DNA from: Hyalangium ruber
Lineage (GTDB): Bacteria > Myxococcota > Myxococcia > Myxococcales > Myxococcaceae
Assembly (NCBI RefSeq): GCF_034259325.1
Contig: NZ_JAXIVS010000011.1
Location: 1-64,000 of the forward strand
Reading direction: 5' to 3'
DNA length: 64,000 bases
The notes beneath the pieces were generated by a model that worked only from the letters and a program-made list of their open reading frames with translations, was not told the DNA's origin and did not search any database. A program made the translations under genes and the position numbers. Shown here piece after piece: positions 8,327-19,975 of this stretch. The first letter of the stretch is position 1, and each line of letters opens with the position of its first letter.

Positions 8327-10288
8327 TCAGGGAGCAGGAGGCAGGGGCCGCGCGGAGGGCTGGAGGAAGGACAGCGCGGCCTGACGAATGTCGGCGCTGC
8401 GGTCGTGCTGGCTGGACCAGGTGAGCAGGGCCTCCGCCTGCGGCACGGCAGCGCGGTTTCTGCCCAGCAGGACGACGATCTCCGCTCGCACTGTGTCCGC
8501 CGGGTCGCTCTGCAGGGCCCGCTGGAGCGCGGGGAGCAGGGGCATCAGGGCGCGGAAGCTGCATGCGAAGACCACGCTCTTGCGGACCTCGGGAGCTGAA
8601 TCCGTGACGAGCAGCTCGCTCAAGAGACGATCCATGGAGGGATCCGGATAGAAGCGCAGCGCGACGGCGGCCGCGGCACGCACCTGCGCGGAGGTGGAGC
8701 GCGCGCCCTCGAGGATGAGGGGGATCGCGCTGGCGGAGTGGGTGTTGCCCAGGGCCCGCAGCACCAGCGCCTGCTGCTCGGGGCTCGTGGCCGACCGGTA
8801 GGCAGCGCTCAACTTCTCCACCAGGGTGCCTGCACGCCCGGTGTCTTCGTCCTGAAGGTTCATGGCCGCGTTGCCCAGCGCCAGGGTGGCCGTCTCGCGC
8901 AGCTCCGGCGTCGCTCCCTGGGCGGTGCGCCACAGCGTGTCCACGCCTTCCTGCGTGGGCGCCTCTGCCATGCCCAGAGCGGCGACCGCGTCCGTGCGGA
9001 CGGGCTGCGAGAGGGTGGTGTCCTCGATGGTGCGTGACAGGACCTGGACTGCCTCGGGAGTGCTGGCCGCCGACAGGGCCCCGAGCATGGGGCTGGCCGC
9101 GATCGGATCAATTCCCGAGCGCAGGATGTCCGAGACCTTCAGCGCCTCGGTTGGCTGGAGCATGAAGAGCGCGCGCAGCCGCTCGAGCGCCGCCGTGCGC
9201 GCGTCATCCCGGGCCTTCTCGTCCTGGGGAAGGGAACGCAGATCCTGGACCATGTCCTCGAAGCGCCTGTTGCCCAGGACCTGCCGGTAGTGCTCCATGG
9301 GATCCGGGGCTTGCCCCACGAGGCTGGCCAGCGCTTGGGTGACCAGTGACGCCTGTCGCGCGCTCATCGCTCCCAGCAGCGAAGCATCCTCGAGGCGATC
9401 CAGCAGGCGCAGCGACACCTGGTGAGTGGTGCTGGCCTCGGGCATCCCTTCGCCCATATTGACCACCAGCGTCTCTGCTCCCTCGAGCGAGCGGATCCAC
9501 AAATCCTCCGCCAGCTCGATGGTGCTCAGCGAGCGCACCTGGATCTGGACACTCGGATCCAGGGGGGCCAGCCCTTGCGGCGTCGCCATATGGGTGTAGT
9601 GGCGCTTGGTCTTCTCGACGCGAGCTGGGGCCAGGAGGCGGTATGCGGCCAGATACTGTCCCGTGGAGTCGAACTCCGTCGCCTCCCAGGAAGCGCGCGG
9701 CGCCCCGGCCATGACGAACTGGGTGGAGGCAACCATGGAGCGGAGGAGCCCCTGCGCCAGGCCGTCGAGCTCCCGCTCGAAATGGACGAACTTCACGGCA
9801 CCGGTCCTGTCCAGCGTGATGAAGAAAGGCGTTGCCAGGCTGAGCGACAGCGCGCGCTCGACCTCGGGGGCGAGCCTTTGCTGCCCCTCGACGCTCGCGG
9901 AGAACGAGGCCAGCCGCAGGTGGACGCGCGCCTCGATGCGCTCCTCCTGAGCGGAGATGAGGCCCACGTCCCACTCCCCCTTCAGCTGGAACCGCATCCC
10001 CGGCATCGCGGGAGTCGCGCTCTGGGGTTGCCGCAGGGTGATGTCCTGATCGCTGCTCACGGCATAGCGGTAGAGGCTGCCAGGGCGCCACGCGCGCGTG
10101 CTCGCGGGAGCCTTCGTGGCGGCGGTCCCCGTTTGGCTCTCAGGCCTGGCAGCGGGTTGCAGAGCGGGAGCCGGCGCCAGGCTCGGATCTTCGGGTTTCC
10201 CCTGATCCGTTGTCGCCCACCAGCCCCCCAGGCCGAGCAGGACGACAACCAACGGCACCCCCAGGAGCCACGCGCGATTGCCGGACAT
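8327..10288 (-). CDS. Membrane-anchored HEAT-repeat protein, possibly vitellogenin-N-like
   Basis: 653 residues. One N-terminal membrane helix (about residues 5-25) is followed by an Ala/Pro linker. Residues about 65-280 form a beta-rich domain opening with WRPGSLYRYAV and ending in a lipid-transfer-like pattern. Residues about 310-640 are helical HEAT-type repeats (for example PVRTDAVAALGMA, AQVRAAAAVALRF, PEVRKSVVFACSF). A beta barrel followed by a helical repeat array is the order seen in the N-terminal part of vitellogenin-type large lipid transfer proteins; I infer only a possible relation. The start MSGNRAW at 10288 has a GAGAG ribosome site close by; a longer start at 10321 has none. 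It is divergent from 10424-11665. Confidence 0.7.
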   Translation of the reverse strand: MSGNRAWLLGVPLVVVLLGLGGWWATTDQGKPEDPSLAPAPALQPAARPESQTGTAATKAPASTRAWRPGSLYRYAVSSDQDITLRQPQSATPAMPGMRFQLKGEWDVGLISAQEERIEARVHLRLASFSASVEGQQRLAPEVERALSLSLATPFFITLDRTGAVKFVHFERELDGLAQGLLRSMVASTQFVMAGAPRASWEATEFDSTGQYLAAYRLLAPARVEKTKRHYTHMATPQGLAPLDPSVQIQVRSLSTIELAEDLWIRSLEGAETLVVNMGEGMPEASTTHQVSLRLLDRLEDASLLGAMSARQASLVTQALASLVGQAPDPMEHYRQVLGNRRFEDMVQDLRSLPQDEKARDDARTAALERLRALFMLQPTEALKVSDILRSGIDPIAASPMLGALSAASTPEAVQVLSRTIEDTTLSQPVRTDAVAALGMAEAPTQEGVDTLWRTAQGATPELRETATLALGNAAMNLQDEDTGRAGTLVEKLSAAYRSATSPEQQALVLRALGNTHSASAIPLILEGARSTSAQVRAAAAVALRFYPDPSMDRLLSELLVTDSAPEVRKSVVFACSFRALMPLLPALQRALQSDPADTVRAEIVVLLGRNRAAVPQAEALLTWSSQHDRSADIRQAALSFLQPSARPLPPAP

Positions 10289-10423
10289 GGGCTCTCGGAT
10301 ACACAGTCCTAGGACGGACAATCAAGTAAAACTGAAATAATTTGCACATTCGGACTACAAGGCTTGTCAGGATGATTGTATAATTTCAGCGGCATCGTTT
10401 TCCAAGAAGGAGGTAGAACCCGC

Positions 10424-11665
10424 ATGAGGCTCCTGCTCTCTCCTGTGTTCATCCTGACGTGGTGCGTCTTCAGCCCTACGGAAGCCCTGGCGCAATTCGG
10501 GCAATGCGGAATGGATGCCATCAGCCGAGCGGACGCGGAGGCCCGGGTGGAGTGGGCCCGCAGGTGCGCGCTCAACAAGCTGGCCACCACCCAGGGGTTT
10601 CCCGTCACCGACGGCCCCAACCCGATGATCGACTATCAGGAGGTGGCTCCATCCACCTATGGCCAGAACGCCTTCCATGGCGACTTCATGAACTTCGAGG
10701 TCAACGCGACCTACTCTTATTCACTTTTCTCCATCATGCCTTACACGCAGGTGATGGATGCCTATGGCTTCTACCAGTGGACCTCCGCGACCAATAGGCG
10801 GGCCAACCCGTACTACCCAATCTTCGGCACCACGCCCACGCCCGGAGTGGGCAGCCAGCTCTACCCTCACCCACAACTGAGGGACTGCAACCTCTATACG
10901 GATCGCAGCGGCTACAACGTGGCGCCGACGTTCTATGTGAGCATGTACTGCAGCTCCACTCCCGAGGCCCTCGCCAACGGAGTCCCTCTCGCGGGGCAGA
11001 GCTACGGTGCCGGCACCGAGAAGGTGTTCACCGTGGCCGTGCCGGAGGGCTCGGTGGGCCTGAGCATCACCCTCAGCGGTGGCTCGGGGAACGCGGACCT
11101 GTACGTCAAGCGAGGCAGCCCACCGACGACGGGCTCGTATGACTGCGCCTCGGCCTACGGCGGCAGCTACGACTCGTGCTACTTCCCGTCCGCCGAGGGC
11201 ACCTACTACGTGATGGTGCGGGGCACCACGAGCTACTCCAACGTCTCGGTGTCGGCACGCTGGAACGCGCTCTCGCCCAACAGCCCCGTCTACAACCTCT
11301 ATGCGGGGTGGGGGACCGAGAAGTACTACACCTTCTACGTCCCCAGTGGCAGCTCCAGCGCCTCGTTCAACATCTCGGGCGGAACGGGAGACGCGGACAT
11401 CTATGTCCGCTACGGCGCCCCGCCCACCCTGAATGACTTTGACTGCCGGCCCTATACCGGCGGCAATGCCGAGACCTGCTCCTTCTCTTATCCCAGCGGG
11501 GGCACCTACTACGTCATGGTCCGGGCCTGGAGCAGGTACTCCGGCGTGGCACTCTCCGCCAACTACGTCACGCCACCGCCACCGCCACCCTCCTGTCTGG
11601 GACAGCAGATGCTGCCCCAATGCCCGGTCGATCAGATGGCGTGTCCCCAGGACCCCTGCCTTTGA
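10424..11665 (+). CDS. Secreted protein: conserved N-domain fused to two PPC domains
   Basis: 413 residues. A very strong ribosome site (AAGAAGGAGGT, 10403-10413) sets the start MRLLLSPVF. The signal peptide ends ALA|Q. Residues about 25-175 are the same N-domain as in the two Hint proteins (RVEWARRC, GQNAFHG, FEVN, ANPYYPIFGT). The similarity stops at a YC dipeptide near residue 175, the same place where the Hint module begins in the paralogs. Two PPC (bacterial pre-peptidase C-terminal) domains follow, about residues 183-280 and 286-380, each with GNADLYVKRG or GDADIYVRYG and GTYYVMVR. The end is a proline run and a short tail with four cysteines. PPC domains are usually removed after secretion, so the N-domain is the likely mature part; this last step is inference. 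Confidence 0.82.
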   Translation: MRLLLSPVFILTWCVFSPTEALAQFGQCGMDAISRADAEARVEWARRCALNKLATTQGFPVTDGPNPMIDYQEVAPSTYGQNAFHGDFMNFEVNATYSYSLFSIMPYTQVMDAYGFYQWTSATNRRANPYYPIFGTTPTPGVGSQLYPHPQLRDCNLYTDRSGYNVAPTFYVSMYCSSTPEALANGVPLAGQSYGAGTEKVFTVAVPEGSVGLSITLSGGSGNADLYVKRGSPPTTGSYDCASAYGGSYDSCYFPSAEGTYYVMVRGTTSYSNVSVSARWNALSPNSPVYNLYAGWGTEKYYTFYVPSGSSSASFNISGGTGDADIYVRYGAPPTLNDFDCRPYTGGNAETCSFSYPSGGTYYVMVRAWSRYSGVALSANYVTPPPPPPSCLGQQMLPQCPVDQMACPQDPCL

Positions 11666-11704
11666 GTAAGGGTTTCCCCCTATTTGAGTAAGGGTTTCCC
11701 CCTA
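11661..11704 (+). repeat. Perfect 22-bp tandem duplication spanning a stop codon
   Basis: Two back-to-back identical 22-base units (11661-11682 and 11683-11704), each beginning TTTGAGTAAGGG. The first unit contains the TGA stop of the PPC protein. This looks like a simple recent duplication; no hairpin is formed. Confidence 0.9.
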
Positions 11705-11794
11705 ATTACGGCCACTGCACACGGGACAATCCAGACACGCTGGATTTTCTTGATGTTCCGGCATGCCGAATAATCTGAGAAAGACAGCTATTTC

Positions 11795-11807
11795 TCACTT
11801 GTAGTAA
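11795..11807 (+). promoter_or_regulatory. TCACT-N3-AGT element
   Basis: TCACTTGTAGTAA lies 65 bases upstream of ATG 11872 in an AT-rich stretch. It matches elements upstream of 283-1404 and 6924-8132 at nearly the same distance. Function inferred. Confidence 0.3.
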
Positions 11808-11871
11808 AATCCATATTTACGTATATCTCACGTCGCTTCTCGCCACTTCGAGACATTTGAAAGGAAGATCC

Positions 11872-13041
<1,170 letters not shown>

Positions 13042-13064
13042 TTCGAAGAACCTCGGTTGAATCG

Positions 13065-13108
13065 GACGGGGGTCGCGGCCTGGCGCCGCGGCCCCCGTCT
13101 GTCTTTTT
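13065..13108 (+). terminator. Rho-independent terminator after the S8 protease gene
   Basis: A 14-bp stem with one mismatch (GACGGGGGTCGCGG / CCGCGGCCCCCGTC) is followed by TGTCTTTTT, 24 bases past the stop. Confidence 0.85.
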
Positions 13109-13237
13109 CAAGCCTTACAATGGGCAAACGCCCGGGCCGCACCCCAGGCAGTTTATTTTATCCTGCGTGTTTCAATCTTCAGACAAAATCCAGAAAAACG
13201 GCTATAAGCGTCCAGCTCTGTTTACCTGGAGAGTCTC

Positions 13238-16060
13238 ATGAAGATGCGTGCATTGGGGTGGCTGTTGTGCGTCACGGTCGGTTCGTCCGCGAGCGCTTCT
13301 GGCAGCGCTGCAGGCCGTTGGGACAGCCTCCCGGAGGATCACCCGTTGCGGATCCTTCAGCCGCGGGGTGAATCCCTGCCACCTGCCTCCCAGGGGGCGT
13401 CAGCCCAGAGCAGCGACTTTTCGACCCAGATGGTCCCCGCGGGCATTGGGGGCACCCTCAACTGGATCCAGCAGCTCGGGTCCGTCACCCAGGATCTCGG
13501 CCAGGCTATCGCCGTGACGGACGAGGGCTCCTACACGGGGGGCTACTCCAACAGCGACTTTGACGGCAACGTCCCCGCCGCCCAGAATGACTTCATCCTC
13601 GTCAAGCACCGGGCGGACGGCGTCAAGCTCTGGTCCCGGCAGTACGGCACCAACGCCCAGGACTTCGGTACCGGCGTGGCGACGTTCACGGGGACGACCC
13701 CTCACCAGGTCTACCTGGCGGGCTATACCGCCGGTGCGCTGGGAGGAGCCAACCAGGGAGCCAATGACGCCGCCCTGATCCGCGTGGATCCAGCCAACGG
13801 CAACATCATCTGGTCCCGCCAGTTCGGCTCGACCGCCACGGACTTCGTCTTCGCTACGACGACCGACAAGACCGGCGCCATCTACGTCGCGGGGCACACC
13901 ATGGGCTCCATCGACGGCCAGCCCAACGCGGGCTCCTTCGACATGTTCCTGACCAAGTACAACTCCGCGGGCACCCGGCTCTGGACCCGGCAGCTCGGAA
14001 CGACCGGCCAGGAGCAGGTACGCGGGGTGGCCACGGACGCTAGCGACAACATCTATGTCGCCGGGCAGACCGATGGGACCCTGACCGGCGCGAACGCGGG
14101 AGGCATGGACCTGTTCCTGGCCAAGTACAGCTCCGCGGGGACGCTCTTGTGGGTCCGTCAGATGGGCACCAGCCAGGCTGACTCCGTCTATGGCGTGGCC
14201 ACCTCGCGGCGGCTCAATGGCGTCGTCGACGTCTACGTCGTCGGGTACGTGGGAGCCTCCTTCGACGGCCAGCCCCACATGGGCGGGTTCGATGGCATCG
14301 TGGTGAAGTTCGACTCGGCCGGCACCAAGCAGTGGTCGCGGCAGATGGGCAGCGCGGGCAACGACTTCGCGCAGGGCATCGCCTCCGACGGTGGCGCCAA
14401 CGTCTACGTCACGGGCCGCACGAACCACGATCTCGAGACCAACGCCGCGGAGATCAGCGACAACGTCTTCATGACGAAGTACGACTCGCTCGGCACGCTG
14501 CTGGTGACGCGGCAGCTCGGCTCCCTCAATGCCCTGGATCCCACCAAGGTCTATGACACCGGACTGGGCGTGGCCGCCGACATCAACGACCGGGTCTACA
14601 TCGCTGGCTTCACGGAGGGCGAGTTCAACGGCGCCTCGGCGACGAACCTGGGGGAGAAGGACCTCATCGTGCTGCAGTACTCGGATGGCTGTCAGGTCAA
14701 CACCCCGGGAGAGTGCGGCATCTCCTACGGTTGGGGTGACCCCCACCTGGGCACCTTCGACGGAAAGGCCTACGACTTCCAGGGTGTCGGCGAGTTCATC
14801 CTCGTCGAGAGCACCGCGGGCAGCCCGCTCACGGTTCAGGCGCGGATGAGCCCGTGGGGCTCGAGCAACCAGGTCAGCGTGATGACGGCGGTGGCGACCC
14901 GTGTGGGGACCGATCGCGTGGGCTTCTACATGGGCAGCAACCCGCCGCTGAAGGTCAACGGGGCCACTGTCTCCTTGAGCACCGGCCAGGTGGTGCCACT
15001 GCCAGGCGGGGGGCGCATCCGCCGCAAGGACGCGAGCTCCTATGTCGTCTACTACCCGGGGCACGACCGGCTGATCGTCACGCTGAACAGCGGGTACATC
15101 GACGTCAATTTCGCGCTGCCTACCACCCGCCGGAAGGGACTTCGCGGGCTGCTCGGCAACTTCAATGGTAGGACCGACGATGATCTCGCCCTGCGCACCG
15201 GCGCGGTCCTCGCCTCCCCTGTGACCTTCGCGCAGATGTACACCAGCAGCTCGAGCCTCGCGGCCAGCTGGCGCATCAAGCAAGAGGAGTCCCTGTTCGA
15301 CTACGGGAGTGGTGAAAACACCTGGACGTTCACGAACTTGAACTTCCCGTGGTCGCCCATTTCCCTGAGCGATCTGACCGCGCCGCAGCTGGAACTGGGG
15401 CAGCAGGCGTGCCGGGCGCGAGGCCTCAAGACCGGCGCCTTCTTCGACACCTGCGTCCTGGATGTCGGACTGACGGAAGACACCTCCTTCGCAGTGGCGG
15501 CCGCTCAGCTCGAGACGCAGGTCCTCACGCAGCGTGGCGGAACGCTGCCTCCCCCGGAGCAGGGCCCGAAGCGGGTCTACTTCGCCAACTTCCAGAGTGA
15601 GGCGAAAAGGCCGGAGTGGAGCGAGTGGCGCTGGGCCGTGACGCCCTCGGAGGACAAGTTCTTCCTGGGCCCCTTCGGCGAGGAGAGCGTCGCGCTGTAT
15701 CTGACCAAGCTGCCTTCGCACGCCTCCGTCACGGTGAGCTTCGACCTGATCCTGGCCAATGACTGGGACGGCGATGGTTCGCGCGGTCCGCACTCCTGGG
15801 GAGTGGTCGCCAACGACCAGACGCTGTTGCACAGCACCTTCTCGAACACGGCCAGCAAGCAGTCCTACCCCGTCAAGGGGAGCCTGCCGGGAACCGGCGC
15901 GGACGCCATCAACACCCTGGGCTATGAAAAGGGCGACTCGCTCTACCGGCTGAAGTTCACGCTGACGGACAGGTCCTCGGAGCTGAAGCTGATCTTCTTC
16001 GGCCAAGGGCTGCAGGGCGAGGCCTGGGGCCTGGACAACGTCGAGGTGCTGGTCCACTAA
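13238..16060 (+). CDS. Secreted SBBP-vWD protein
   Basis: 940 residues. Signal peptide of about 20 residues (ends ASASG). Residues about 70-480 hold seven SBBP repeats (WSRQFGS, IYVAGHTMGS, WTRQLGT, VYIAGFTEG). Residues about 490-680 are a von Willebrand factor D domain: GDPHLGTFDGKAYDFQG at its start and GLRGLLGNFNGRTDDD in the middle, where the usual Cys of CGLCGN is replaced by Arg. The last 160 residues look like a jelly-roll binding domain (VTVSFDLILANDWDGDG, AWGLDNVEVLV). A propeller joined to vWD suggests an extracellular adhesion or matrix protein. The start follows a GGAGAG ribosome site. It is convergent with the P450 gene. Confidence 0.87.
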   Translation: MKMRALGWLLCVTVGSSASASGSAAGRWDSLPEDHPLRILQPRGESLPPASQGASAQSSDFSTQMVPAGIGGTLNWIQQLGSVTQDLGQAIAVTDEGSYTGGYSNSDFDGNVPAAQNDFILVKHRADGVKLWSRQYGTNAQDFGTGVATFTGTTPHQVYLAGYTAGALGGANQGANDAALIRVDPANGNIIWSRQFGSTATDFVFATTTDKTGAIYVAGHTMGSIDGQPNAGSFDMFLTKYNSAGTRLWTRQLGTTGQEQVRGVATDASDNIYVAGQTDGTLTGANAGGMDLFLAKYSSAGTLLWVRQMGTSQADSVYGVATSRRLNGVVDVYVVGYVGASFDGQPHMGGFDGIVVKFDSAGTKQWSRQMGSAGNDFAQGIASDGGANVYVTGRTNHDLETNAAEISDNVFMTKYDSLGTLLVTRQLGSLNALDPTKVYDTGLGVAADINDRVYIAGFTEGEFNGASATNLGEKDLIVLQYSDGCQVNTPGECGISYGWGDPHLGTFDGKAYDFQGVGEFILVESTAGSPLTVQARMSPWGSSNQVSVMTAVATRVGTDRVGFYMGSNPPLKVNGATVSLSTGQVVPLPGGGRIRRKDASSYVVYYPGHDRLIVTLNSGYIDVNFALPTTRRKGLRGLLGNFNGRTDDDLALRTGAVLASPVTFAQMYTSSSSLAASWRIKQEESLFDYGSGENTWTFTNLNFPWSPISLSDLTAPQLELGQQACRARGLKTGAFFDTCVLDVGLTEDTSFAVAAAQLETQVLTQRGGTLPPPEQGPKRVYFANFQSEAKRPEWSEWRWAVTPSEDKFFLGPFGEESVALYLTKLPSHASVTVSFDLILANDWDGDGSRGPHSWGVVANDQTLLHSTFSNTASKQSYPVKGSLPGTGADAINTLGYEKGDSLYRLKFTLTDRSSELKLIFFGQGLQGEAWGLDNVEVLVH

Positions 16061-16073
16061 CCGCACGGAATCG

Positions 16074-17450
<1,377 letters not shown>

Positions 17451-17576
17451 GCGGTGTCTCCTGGGAGGGCCTGGGCCCTCGTGGACGCCGCAACCTAACA
17501 GCTCTCCTCGGGAGACGCGCACCCACCACGCGCTACGGTCCCCCACCGAGGCGGTAGGGGACCGATCGGGCTCGGC

Positions 17577-19975
17577 TCAGTTCGAGGCGATCCCGCAGAT
17601 CAGGCCGCCCGCGCCGCGAGCGCAGACGTCCGCCTTCCCGTCCTTGTTCAGGTCGAGGTAGTGGAAGGTCCCCCAGTAGCCAGGGGACGAGTTCCAGCCA
17701 TGCTCGTCCGGATAGCTGATCGACCACGCGGTGGACTCTCCGAAGGTGGTGCCGTCGGACACCGCGCAGAAGAGCGCGCTGGTTCCACGCCCGCACACGT
17801 CCGCCTTGCCATCCCCGTTCACGTCCGGGAAGCGCAGCGTCTGCCAGTACGCCGGAGTGGAGCCCCAGTTGTTGTCGTCCCCGAAGCCCACCGACCACCG
17901 CTTGTAGTCCGTGAAGGCCGTGCCGGTGGAGAGCGTGCAGTACACGCCATCCGTGCCGCGGCCGCACAGGTCCGCCCGCGAGTCGCCGTTGACGTCCACG
18001 TACTGGAGCGTCTGCCAGTACTTCGGATCATCTTTCCAGTACGTGGCGTTGCTGAAGGACGGAGTCCAGAGGGAGAGGGAGCCAAAGCGGGAGCCGTTGG
18101 AGAGCCCGCACACGATGCCGTCGCCTGCTCGGCCACACACGTCCGCCGAGCCATCGCCGTTCAAGTCCGGGAAGCGCAGCGTCTGCCAGTGGTGGGCCTG
18201 CTGCCCCCAGCCGGTAGCGTCCGCGTAGCCGTAGCCCCAGAGGGTGGCCGCGCTGAAGCCCGTGCCCGTCGACAGCGCGCAGTACGCCCCATCCGTGCCG
18301 CGGCCGCAGAGGTCCGCCCGCTTGTCGCCGTTGATGTCCGCGAACTGCAGCGTCTGCCAGTATCGAGGGTCGCTTCCCCAGAAGGTCGAGTCGCTGAACT
18401 CGCTGGTCCACAGCGCCGGAGTGTCGAAGGCCGTACCCGTGGACAGCGCACACACCATGCCGGAGTCGCTGCGGCCGCACACGTCGGTCTTCCCATCAGC
18501 GTTGAGGTCGGCCAGCTTCACCGTCTGCCAGTACTTCGGGTCTGCGCCCCAGCCCAGCGAGTCTCCAAACTGACTCGACCACTGGGTCATGGCGCCAAAG
18601 CCCGCTCCGGTCGACAGCACGCAGAACATGCCATTGCCAGCACGGCCACACATGTCCTGGAAGCCGTCACCGTTGAGGTCCCCGGACTGAAGGGTCTGCC
18701 AGAACTTCGGAGCCGAGCCCCAGCCCTGCACGTCGTTGTAGTCCCTGCTCCAATAACTCATGTCGTGGAAGCCAGGCGGACGCGGCGGATTGGGCGGCGG
18801 CGTCACCAACGAGCAGACCAGCCCCTCCTTGGAGCGCATGCAGATGTCGGCGCGCCCGTCCTTGTTCAGGTCGAGGTAGTGCGTCGTCCCGTAGTACTGC
18901 GGACCCTGGGTCCAGCCCTCGGAGTTGTTGTAGCGCGCGGTCCACTCGGTCACCGTCCCGAAGGTCGTGCCCGTGGACAGGGCGCAGAGCACCCCATTGC
19001 CACCGCGGCCACACACGTCCGCCTTGCCATCTCCGTTGATGTCCGGGAAGCGCAGCGTCTGCCAATGGTACGCTTGGCCCCAACCGGAGTTGTCTCCGTA
19101 ATCCGTCGTCCAGCGGAAGAACTGCCCGAAGGCCGAGCCGGTGGAGAGCATGCAGTACACGCCATCCGTGCCACGGCCGCACAGGTCCGCCCGCTTGTCC
19201 CCGTTGAGGTCCACGTACTGGAGCGTCTGCCAGTACTTCGGATCATCCTCCCAATACGTGGAGTTGCTGAAGGACCGGGTCCAGAAGGAGAGGGAGCCAA
19301 AGCGGGTGCCGTCGGACAGCCCGCACACCATGCCGTCGCCACCGCGGCCACACACGTCCGCCAGGCCATCGCCGTTCAGGTCCGGGAAGCGCAGCGTCTG
19401 CCAGTGGTGGGCCTGCTGCCCCCAGCCGGTGGCGTCCGCGTAGCCGTAGCCCCAGAGGGTGGCCGCGCTGAAGCCCGTGCCCGTCGACAGCGCGCAGTAC
19501 GCCCCATCCGTGCCGCGGCCGCAAACATCTGCCTGCTTGTCGCCATTGACGTCCGCGAACTGCAGCGTCTGCCAATACCGAGGATTGCTCGCCCAGAAGG
19601 TCGAATCGCTGAACTCGCTGGTCCACAGGGCCGGGGGGGCGAAGGCCGTACCCGTGGACAGGGCACACACCAGACCCGCTCCGCTGCGGCCGCACACGTC
19701 GGCCTTTCCATCGGCGTTGAGGTCGGCCAGCTTTACCGTCTGCCAGTACTTCGGGTCTGCACCCCAGCCCAGCGAGTCTCCGAACTGGCTCGACCACTGG
19801 GTCATGGGGCCAAAGCCCACGCCGGTCGACAGCACGCAGAACACGCCATTGCCGGCACGGCCACACATGTCCTGGTTGCCATCTCCGTTGAGGTCCCCGG
19901 ACTGAAGGGTTTGCCAGAACTTCGGAGCCGAGCCCCAGCCCTGCACGTCGTTGTAGTCCGTGGTCCACAGCCGGG
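17577..19975 (-). repeat. 1.2-kb internal tandem duplication (two blocks of seven repeats)
   Basis: The DNA at about 17577-18760 repeats at about 18792-19975 with an offset of 1,215 bases (405 codons). Long stretches are nearly identical, for example around 18706 and 19921. Each block encodes seven FG-GAP-like repeats in the same order, so the whole seven-repeat block was copied once as a unit. Confidence 0.85.

Noticed and set aside
13400-16066. An 888-codon open frame on the minus strand opposite the SBBP-vWD gene
   Set aside because: It is a shadow of the plus-strand gene in high-GC DNA. The plus strand has a signal peptide, recognised domains and a ribosome site; the shadow has none.
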